Source: Amorphus sp040750475
GTDB lineage: Bacteria; Pseudomonadota; Alphaproteobacteria; Rhizobiales; Amorphaceae
Length of the DNA stretch: 64,000 bases
Assembly: GCF_040750475.1 (NCBI RefSeq)
Contig: NZ_JABJVY010000008.1
Coordinates: 1 to 64,000, forward strand
Reading direction: 5' to 3'
Positions within the stretch are counted from its first letter, which is position 1. Each line of letters begins with the position of its first letter. Below the pieces are notes generated by a model. That model saw only the letters and a list, made by a program, of their open reading frames with translations, did not search any database and was not told the DNA's origin. Of this stretch, positions 58,484-64,000 are shown piece by piece. The position numbers and the translations under genes are program-made.

Positions 58484-59254
58484 ATGCCGGAGGACGAGGC
58501 TCCGATTCGCGTATTGTTGGTGGATGACGATCTGCCGGTGCTGGAAGAGCTCGGCGAAGGGCTGGAGGCGCTCGGCCACCCGGCACGTCAGGCCACGACC
58601 GCCAATCAGGCGCTGGAGCTGGTGGACCGCCACCCGGAGCTGCAGGTCGTCGTAACCGACATTCAAATGCCCCAGATCGACGGCATCGAGCTGTTGCAGA
58701 AATTCGCCTATCGCCGGAAACGACGCCCGCTGACGGCCATCGTGATCACCGGCAACGCCTCGCTCGACCGCGCCGTCGCCGCCTTGCGGCTCCACGCCGT
58801 CGACTTCCTGCAAAAGCCGGTCATGCCGGAAGAAGTCGCCCATGCGATCGATCGGGCGCTGACGCTGGCGCAAGAGCTACAGACCCAGCAAGCCATCGCC
58901 GCGCCGATCACCGCCACGCCGGACTATCTGCGCGCCCTGATTGCGGCCCGCTCCGACCGCGATTCGATCTTCGATCCGAATCTGTTTTCCGATCCCGCCT
59001 GGGACATGCTCCTGGACCTGGCGCTGGCGGAGGCGTGCGGACGTCCGATTTCCGTCACGAGCCTTTGCCTGGCCTCGCGGGCTCCCACGACGACGGCGCT
59101 GCGCCGCATCGACGATCTCCAGGATTCCGGTCTCATCGAGCGCATTCCCGACCAGGCGGACCGCCGGCGCATTACGGTGCGACTGACGGACAGCGGCCGC
59201 GAACGCATGGAAGAATATACCAAGCGGCAGATGAAACGGATGGCGGGCCAATAG
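58484..59254 (+). CDS. Response regulator with MarR-like winged-helix output
   Basis: The product has 256 residues. The receiver (VLLVDDDLPVLEELGEGLEA, Asp in VVVTDIQMPQIDGIELL, LQKPVMPEEVAHAI) is followed by a linker and a winged helix (about 160-250). The latter is seen in DMLLDLALAEACGRPISVTS, TTTALRRIDDLQDSGLIERI and ADRRRITVRLTDSGRERMEE, which resembles MarR-type domains more than OmpR or NarL outputs. It is the last gene of the operon and likely the transcriptional output. Its start is one base after the EAL gene stop. Confidence 0.9.
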   Translation: MPEDEAPIRVLLVDDDLPVLEELGEGLEALGHPARQATTANQALELVDRHPELQVVVTDIQMPQIDGIELLQKFAYRRKRRPLTAIVITGNASLDRAVAALRLHAVDFLQKPVMPEEVAHAIDRALTLAQELQTQQAIAAPITATPDYLRALIAARSDRDSIFDPNLFSDPAWDMLLDLALAEACGRPISVTSLCLASRAPTTTALRRIDDLQDSGLIERIPDQADRRRITVRLTDSGRERMEEYTKRQMKRMAGQ

Positions 59255-59350
59255 AGCGTTTCCAGACCAAGTGGAAACCGGCTGGCTGTCCGGAAACGCG
59301 TCGAAATTATACGCTCGACCCGCTCCGCGAGCTTGAGAAAAGCGGAAGCG
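59254..59350 (+). repeat. Intergenic repeat, family B, best copy
   Basis: AGCGTTTCCAGACCAAGTGG, AAACCGGCTGGCTGTCCGG, AAACGCGTCGAA, GCTCCGCGAGCTTGAGAAAA and GCGGAAGC follow in order and align along about 95 bases with 36351-36450. It starts at the stop codon of the last signalling gene. Confidence 0.8.
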
Positions 59351-59359
59351 GAGGCAGCT

Positions 59360-60106
59360 TTACCCCTTCACCAGGGAGAGACCCGGCACCTTGGTCATCA
59401 GCTTGCGATTCTCGATGACATGATCGAGATTTTGCCGGGCCAGCCGGGCATGTTCGCGAGCCAGCGCTTCCGCACGCCCGCCTTCGCGCATTTCGATGGC
59501 GTTGAGGATCGCCCGGTGCTGCGCCTGGCCGATCACCAGCGAGGCGCGAAACTGCGGGATTTCCGCTTGCACTTCCAGAAAGGCGCTCGGCCCTGAGAAA
59601 GGCAGGCTCGTGACCCGCTCCAGCTCGCGGCGGACCATTTCGCTTCCCGCAAGCCCTTTCAGCGTCTCATGAAATTCCTGATTGCGAGCAATATAGGCGG
59701 GAAAATTCAGATCCTCGGCCGGCACGCCGACGATCTCGTCAAGCTCGTCCATCAGCGTATGCAGGGTGGCGAGACGGGCCGGCGCGACGCCGCGCTCCGC
59801 TGCCAGACGCGCCGCAGTCCCCTCCAGCACGCCCCTGAGCTCGATCGCGTCGACGATATCGGCCGCAGTGAAGATCCGCACCGCGTAGCCACCGGAGGGA
59901 ATCGCCTCCAAAATCCCTTCCTGCTCCAATCGGGCAAGCGCTGCGCGCACCGGTGTCCGCGACAGCCCCAGCCGCTCCGACACCGTGATTTCCGACAGCC
60001 GTTCGCCGGGCATCACCTCGCCGGAAAACACCAGTTCGCGAATCCCCATGATCGCCTTGACCGACTGGGTGGCCGCGCGTTCGGTCTGGGGGGGCTTAGA
60101 GGCCAT
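59360..60106 (-). CDS. GntR-family regulator, FadR subgroup (FCD domain)
   Basis: This 248-residue regulator has a GntR winged helix (ELVFSGEVMPGERLSEITVS, ERLGLSRTPVRAALARLEQE, GILEAIPSGGYAVRIF) and an all-helical FCD ligand domain (DIVDAIELRGVLEGTAARLA, with metal-ligand-like His in FHETLKGL and QAQHRAILNAI). GAGGAG lies just before the start. It is divergent from a MetE-like gene, and the 428-base gap contains two candidate operators. FCD regulators usually sense organic acids; the effector here is unknown. Confidence 0.92.
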   Translation of the reverse strand: MASKPPQTERAATQSVKAIMGIRELVFSGEVMPGERLSEITVSERLGLSRTPVRAALARLEQEGILEAIPSGGYAVRIFTAADIVDAIELRGVLEGTAARLAAERGVAPARLATLHTLMDELDEIVGVPAEDLNFPAYIARNQEFHETLKGLAGSEMVRRELERVTSLPFSGPSAFLEVQAEIPQFRASLVIGQAQHRAILNAIEMREGGRAEALAREHARLARQNLDHVIENRKLMTKVPGLSLVKG

Positions 60107-60277
60107 GTTACTCCTCGGTTCCAATCGACGATCGCCGGTTTCCGCCGGTCCGTTTCGCCGCGCGTGCACGCTGGCCAAGCGGGTGCGACGCCACCGCACA
60201 GTTTGCCTTTTTCACCTCGCGCTGCACACATTGCGCGCAGGATGCCGGCCCCACCTTCGCGACTGACCGGCCGGATC
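60107..60277. other. Left part of the GntR / MetE-like intergenic region
   Basis: No gene was seen. The region should contain the GntR promoter. Confidence 0.3.
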
Positions 60278-60294
60278 GCCAATGTCATATTGGC
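60278..60294. promoter_or_regulatory. Inverted repeat GCCAAT-N5-ATTGGC
   Basis: A perfect 6-bp inverted repeat lies about 170 bases upstream of the GntR start. It is a candidate regulator site with no independent support. Confidence 0.35.
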
Positions 60295-60397
60295 TAGAAT
60301 CCTGGAAAATCGGCCTCGCTTTCCCGTCAAACCGCGACCCTGCGCAGAGCCGCAAAGTCGAACGCAGATCGGGCGCAGACTAGCGAATGTATCCGGC

Positions 60398-60437
60398 TTG
60401 TGTACAGGTTGACCTTCCTCAGAGCAAGGCCGATAAC
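60398..60437 (+). promoter_or_regulatory. Promoter of the MetE-like gene with a candidate GntR operator
   Basis: TTGACC (60409-60414) is separated by 17 bases from GATAAC (60432-60437), a reasonable sigma-70 pair about 100 bases before the gene. TTGTGTACAG just upstream (60398-60407) approximates the TTGTnnACAA-like sites of FadR-subgroup regulators. Confidence 0.45.
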
Positions 60438-60534
60438 CTCCGCGACGCTGCGGCCCCGCAAGCCGCCGGTGCTATGCGCCTGCACAAGGTGACCATGCAC
60501 CTTCTTGAATGCGAACCGATGGGAAGGATACGCG

Positions 60535-61641
60535 ATGTCCACAAAAATTCCGTTCCGCGCCGACCAGGTCGGTAGCCTGCTCCGCCCCCAGAAGCTCAAG
60601 GACGCCCGCGCGGCGCATGAGGCCGGAGATCTCGATGCCGCCGGCTTGAAGGCGGTCGAGGACGCCTGCATCCGCGATGCCGTCGCGCATCAGGAGCGCG
60701 CCGGCCTGAAGGCGGTCACGGACGGCGAGTTCCGTCGGTCCTGGTGGCATTTCGACTTTCTCGCCGGTCTTGAGGGCGTCGAGCTCGTCAAAGGCGAGAA
60801 GTCGATCCAGTTCACCGGCGTGAAGACGCGCTCGGAAAGCCCCGCCATCACTGGCAAGGTCGATTTTGGCGACCACTATATGCTTGACCACTTTCGCTTT
60901 CTGAAAGAGGTGGCGACGGTCACCCCGAAGATGACCATCCCGTCGCCGTCGGTGCTGCATTTCCGCGGCGGCCGCAAGGCGATTTCCAAGGACGTCTATC
61001 CCGATCTCGATGCCTTCTTCGCCGATACGGCGGAGGCTTACGCCAAGGCAGTCAAGGGCTTCTACGACGCCGGCTGCCGCTATCTGCAGTTCGACGACAC
61101 CGTCTGGGCCTATCTGTGCTCGGAAAAGGAAATGCAGGCGGCGCGCGAGCGTGGCGACAATCCGGACGGCCTGCAGGAAGTCTACGCCGACATGATCAAC
61201 CATGCGCTGAAGGCCAAGCCCGCGGACATGACGATCACGACCCATGTCTGCCGCGGCAACTTCCGCTCGAGCTGGATCTCCGAGGGCGGCTACGAGCCCG
61301 TCGCCGAAACGCTGCTGTCGAAGATCAACTATGACGGCTACTTCCTGGAGTACGATTCCGACCGTGCCGGCGGCTTCGAGCCGCTGCGCTTCCTGCCGAA
61401 GGGCGACAAGCGCGTGGTGCTCGGCCTGATCACCTCCAAGTCGGGCGACCTGGAAAGCCGCGGCGACGTTCTGGCGCGGATCGAGGAAGCGCAGAAATAC
61501 GCGCCGCTCGACCAGTTCTGCCTGTCGCCCCAGTGCGGTTTTGCCTCCACCGAGGAAGGCAACATCCTCACCGAGGAACAGCAGTGGAAGAAGCTGGAGT
61601 TCATCGTCGATATCGCCAAGGAAGTCTGGGGCGAGATCTGA
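60535..61641 (+). CDS. Cobalamin-independent methionine synthase-like (MetE C-terminal domain) methyltransferase
   Basis: This 368-residue TIM-barrel protein has GGAAGG upstream. It corresponds to the C-terminal catalytic domain of MetE only: FRADQVGSLLRPQKLKDARA, GLKAVTDGEFRRSWWHFDFL and CRYLQFDDTVWAYLCSEKE. Zinc ligands are likely in TTHVCRGNFRSSW and SPQCGFAST. Stand-alone MetE-C proteins use varied methyl donors (YxjG/YxjH-like or core-MetE types), so folate dependence is not certain. It is divergent from a GntR regulator and ends in a strong terminator. No SAM or cobalamin riboswitch was recognised upstream. Confidence 0.9.
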   Translation: MSTKIPFRADQVGSLLRPQKLKDARAAHEAGDLDAAGLKAVEDACIRDAVAHQERAGLKAVTDGEFRRSWWHFDFLAGLEGVELVKGEKSIQFTGVKTRSESPAITGKVDFGDHYMLDHFRFLKEVATVTPKMTIPSPSVLHFRGGRKAISKDVYPDLDAFFADTAEAYAKAVKGFYDAGCRYLQFDDTVWAYLCSEKEMQAARERGDNPDGLQEVYADMINHALKAKPADMTITTHVCRGNFRSSWISEGGYEPVAETLLSKINYDGYFLEYDSDRAGGFEPLRFLPKGDKRVVLGLITSKSGDLESRGDVLARIEEAQKYAPLDQFCLSPQCGFASTEEGNILTEEQQWKKLEFIVDIAKEVWGEI

Positions 61642-61667
61642 TTGGCATCCGCCACAGCACTCACGAG

Positions 61668-61692
61668 ACGCCGGCCTTCGGGCCGGCGTTTT
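61668..61692 (+). terminator. Intrinsic terminator with TTCG tetraloop
   Basis: ACGCCGGCC-TTCG-GGCCGGCGT forms a perfect 9-bp stem followed by TTTCGTT, 27 bases after the stop. Confidence 0.95.
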
Positions 61693-61719
61693 CGTTCGCA
61701 GCCCCCGACCGGACGTGCC

Positions 61720-62202
61720 TTATCCGCTGTCCTTGTCGATCGCGTTGTCGACGACCTTGAGAAACACGATCACGATCACGCCGATCACGGTCGCCACCCC
61801 CGCAATCTGCAGGTAGCCGAGCCCGCTTGCCGTTCCAAGCGCGCCGGCCAGCCAAAGGCCGGCCCCGGTCGTCAGGCCATGCACCTGCCGCCCGGAGCGA
61901 ATGATCGTACCGGCCGCTAGGAAGGCGACGCCGGTGGTCACGGCGACCAGAACCCGGGTCGGATCGAGCCGGATTCGATCGGGATTGGAAAGCGCCCCTT
62001 CCAGAAACTCGATCATCAAGACGGCGAACACGGCCGACGCCAGCGCCACCAGCATATGAGTCCTGAGCCCCGCAGCGTGTTGCCCGCGCTCGCGCTCGAA
62101 ACCGATCACTCCGCCGAGGATCGCGGCAAGCGCCAGGCGAACCGAGACTTCCCACAGCGGGATCGCCGTCGGCTCAACGAAGGAAAAGACGCCGTCGTCC
62201 AT
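61720..62202 (-). CDS. MgtC/SapB-family membrane protein
   Basis: This 160-residue protein has four or five helices. It shows the family core LALAAILGGVIGFERERGQH, AAGLRTHMLVALASAVFAVL, GVAFLAAGTIIRSGRQVHGL and TTGAGLWLAGALGTASGLGY. It lacks the soluble C-terminal domain of Salmonella MgtC. Relatives are linked to Mg2+ limitation and virulence, but short forms are of unknown function. It converges on the MetE-like gene. Confidence 0.9.
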   Translation of the reverse strand: MDDGVFSFVEPTAIPLWEVSVRLALAAILGGVIGFERERGQHAAGLRTHMLVALASAVFAVLMIEFLEGALSNPDRIRLDPTRVLVAVTTGVAFLAAGTIIRSGRQVHGLTTGAGLWLAGALGTASGLGYLQIAGVATVIGVIVIVFLKVVDNAIDKDSG

Positions 62203-62469
62203 CTACCCCTCCAGTCCGCTTCGCCGCGCAGGCTTGCGTTTCGCTTATCCGGCACGACGCCCAACGGAATATGACGCGCGCGCCTCGTTCCGTTGGCAAA
62301 CGTCGACCTTCCAACACCCGTTCCCGTGACCGGCGGCTTCCGCTTCGCAAAGGGAACCGACCGGGCCGCCCCGACGTTGGGTGAGCGAACCACATCTTTG
62401 CCGCATTCGGTCGAGCCTCGCGCCCGGCCCCGATCGGCGATCCGCGCGACCACTTGAGGAGATGACACG
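62203..62469. other. Divergent intergenic region with no recognised features
   Basis: No gene, repeat or clear operator was seen in these 267 bases. Confidence 0.3.
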
Positions 62470-62664
62470 ATGGGCCCGGAATTTGGCGGCATTCTCGGAC
62501 TGATCATTCTCGTTCTGGACATCTACGCGATCATCAAGATCGTCGGGTCCGGCGCGTCCACCGGCGCCAAGATTCTGTGGATCATCATCATCCTGGTTCT
62601 GCCGCTGATCGGCCTGATCCTGTGGCTGCTTCTCGGCCCGTCCAAGCCCGCCCTCAGCCGCTGA
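62470..62664 (+). CDS. Small PLDc_N-domain membrane protein
   Basis: This 64-residue protein has GAGGAG upstream and two helices (GGILGLIILVLDIYAIIKIV and ILWIIIILVLPLIGLILWLL) ending GPSKPALSR. This matches the N-terminal membrane domain found in cardiolipin synthases, here without the phospholipase domain. Such mini-proteins are common in Rhizobiales and are sometimes stress induced. Function unknown. Confidence 0.85.
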   Translation: MGPEFGGILGLIILVLDIYAIIKIVGSGASTGAKILWIIIILVLPLIGLILWLLLGPSKPALSR

Positions 62665-62791
62665 CGTCCCATTTGAGGTTCATCACCGAAAGCCGTTCCG
62701 CCTGATCTGATCGCGGACCGCCTCGAACTCATCATTTTGACACCCCCTCCGCCGGCCGGCTTCGGACTTCAAAGCCGGCGCAGAGGACAAG

Positions 62792-63817
62792 ATGCTCGAT
62801 CAGCCCGTCGTCGCCCTAGCCGCCTTTCTCGCGTCGGCCGCCGTGATCATGGCGGCCGGCGTCCGCATGTCCGGCGTCGCCGACCGGATCGCCGACCGCA
62901 CCGGCCTCGGCGAAGCGATGATCGGTGGCGTGCTCCTGGGCGCCAGCACCTCGCTGTCGGGAACGGTCACCTCCGTCACCGCCGCCTGGCAAGGACACGC
63001 AGATCTCGCGGTCTCCAACGCGATCGGCGGGATTGCGGCCCAGACCGTCTTTCTCGCGCTCGCCGATCTGATCTATCGACGCAGCAATCTGGAGCACGCC
63101 GCCGCCTCGGAGACCAACCTGATCCAGGGCACGCTCCTGATCGTGCTTTTGTCGATCCCGGCACTCGCCATGGTCACGCCGGGCTTTTCCCTGTTCGCGA
63201 TCCATCCGGTCACGCCGCTCCTGATCGCGATCTACGTCTACGGGCTGCGCCTCTCCCACGCCGCCGTCGAACACCCAATGTGGGTGCCGCGCAGAACGCG
63301 CGAGACGCGCGACGACGTGCCCGACGAAGAGGACGAAGACGCCGCCAGCACCAAGAGGCTGTTCGTCGAATTCGCCGGCCTGCTGCTTGCGGTCGGCATC
63401 ACCGGCTGGGTGCTGGCGCGCGCCGGCGTGACGATTGCCGAATGGACCGGGCTGTCGGAAACCCTTGTCGGCGCACTCCTGACCGCCGTCACGACCTCGC
63501 TGCCGGAGCTCGTCACCACGCTGGCCGCGGTGCGCCGGGGGGCCCTGCAGCTCGCCGTCGGCGGGATCATCGGTGGCAACACCTTCGACGTCCTGTTCCT
63601 CGTCTTCTCCGACCTGGCCTATCGGGACGGCTCGATCTTCCACGCCGTGGGCGAGCGGGCGCTGTTCCTGCTGGTCTGGTCGATCCTGATGACCGCCATC
63701 CTGCTTCTTGGACTGATCCGCCGGGAACGCCACGGCATCGCCGGCATCGGCTTCGAAAGCGCCGCTCTCCTGGCCGTGTTCGCCGGCGGGGTCGCCGTCC
63801 AGGTGGCGCTCGGGTAG
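62792..63817 (+). CDS. Sodium/calcium exchanger-family (cation:cation antiporter) protein
   Basis: This 341-residue membrane protein is built from two inverted repeats, each with the alpha motif: GEAMIGGVLLGASTSLSGTV in the first half and SETLVGALLTAVTTSLPELV plus GGIIGGNTFDVLFLVFSDLA in the second. An acidic cytoplasmic loop (DDVPDEEDEDAAS) separates the halves and may sense cations. Exchange of Ca2+ or another cation for H+ or Na+ is likely. It follows the small PLDc_N gene by 127 bases. Confidence 0.9.
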   Translation: MLDQPVVALAAFLASAAVIMAAGVRMSGVADRIADRTGLGEAMIGGVLLGASTSLSGTVTSVTAAWQGHADLAVSNAIGGIAAQTVFLALADLIYRRSNLEHAAASETNLIQGTLLIVLLSIPALAMVTPGFSLFAIHPVTPLLIAIYVYGLRLSHAAVEHPMWVPRRTRETRDDVPDEEDEDAASTKRLFVEFAGLLLAVGITGWVLARAGVTIAEWTGLSETLVGALLTAVTTSLPELVTTLAAVRRGALQLAVGGIIGGNTFDVLFLVFSDLAYRDGSIFHAVGERALFLLVWSILMTAILLLGLIRRERHGIAGIGFESAALLAVFAGGVAVQVALG

Positions 63818-63849
63818 CGCGGTCCAAAGCACGCCGTCGCCGCTCTCCC

Positions 63850-64000
63850 TCAGCCTGCGTCCCCAGATGCCCTGTTGCGGAAATAGGTCTCGTTCAACAC
63901 CGTCATGCCGATCGCGGTCAGCGGCGTGGCGAGCGCGATGCCGAGCAGTCCGAACAAGGTGCCCATCACGAGCTGGGCGACCAGCACCACGGCCGGCAGC
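63850..64000 (-). CDS. AI-2E-family transporter, C-terminal end only (partial)
   Basis: The last 50 residues are seen. They read AVVLVAQLVMGTLFGLLGIA, then LATPLTAIGMTVLNETYFRN, and end RASGDAG. The LFGLLGIALATPL segment is typical of AI-2E (PerM/YdiK) permeases. The rest lies beyond the right edge, so only family membership can be claimed. Confidence 0.75.
   Translation of the reverse strand, partial: LPAVVLVAQLVMGTLFGLLGIALATPLTAIGMTVLNETYFRNRASGDAG

Noticed and set aside
60107..60534. SAM or cobalamin riboswitch ahead of the MetE-like gene
   Set aside because: The conserved core sequences of known SAM-II and cobalamin riboswitches were not seen; the leader after the predicted promoter is only about 90 bases.
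1..64000. tRNA, rRNA or prophage genes
   Set aside because: No cloverleaf, rRNA core sequence, integrase or phage structural gene was recognised by eye. A covariance-model scan would be decisive for tRNAs.

Overview
The window is GC-rich, densely packed bacterial chromosome and most likely comes from an alphaproteobacterium of the Hyphomicrobiales (Rhizobiales). Pointers are the Irr-like iron boxes, the BigR/SqrR-type sulfide regulator, the ECF41 sigma factor, TAXI-type TRAP transport, and several families of short intergenic palindromic repeats of the kind common in rhizobia. No rRNA, tRNA, CRISPR array or prophage was recognised. The only insertion sequence is an IS630-family element cut by the left edge.

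Layout. 1-0.5 kb: IS630 end. 0.6-10.7 kb: PEP synthase, a deletion scar (two IclR DNA-binding fragments, the second joined to a dctM tail), a class III aminotransferase, UspA and a two-gene TAXI-TRAP transporter. 11-16.4 kb: an MFS exporter, then a TetR-HlyD-ABC-permease efflux operon behind a 26-bp perfect palindrome. 16.6-19.9 kb: a membrane GGDEF protein with a degenerate active site, convergent with a GH8 cellulase. 20-22.9 kb: small genes (YHS protein, TerB, class I amidotransferase) and intergenic repeats. 23-26.6 kb: a divergent K+ efflux (Kef-type) and K+ uptake (TrkH) pair. 26.9-29.2 kb: a chemoreceptor and a host-attachment-family protein. 29.6-33.9 kb: an iron locus (FbpB-like permease, FbpA-like binding protein, Bfd) with three Irr-like boxes but no ATPase gene. 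34-39.2 kb: a bactofilin-like membrane protein, an HhH protein, an ECF41 sigma factor with its carboxymuconolactone decarboxylase-type partner, and a beta-keto acid cleavage enzyme.

39.2-46.5 kb is a sulfide-response locus. BigR-type ArsR, a group III truncated hemoglobin and an unknown protein form one arm; sulfide:quinone oxidoreductase, a DUF2892 protein and an RND efflux pair form the other. 46.6-48.9 kb: a chemoreceptor with a stand-alone periplasmic Cache protein. 49.1-54.2 kb: a DUF5132-like and an HMA2-like protein, facing a P-type ATPase whose stop codon overlaps the start of a SAM-synthetase paralogue that has lost key active-site residues. This is the most unusual gene set in the window. 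54.5-59.3 kb: a five-gene signalling operon (cysteine-free molybdopterin-oxidoreductase-like periplasmic protein, histidine kinase, receiver, receiver-EAL, receiver-winged helix). 59.4-64 kb: GntR regulator, MetE-like methyltransferase, MgtC-like protein, small PLDc_N membrane protein, Ca2+/cation antiporter and the tail of an AI-2E-type permease.

Overall this is an environmental-response region: metabolite uptake, metal and potassium traffic, c-di-GMP signalling, sulfide handling and efflux. Family assignments were made by reading motifs, with no database search.
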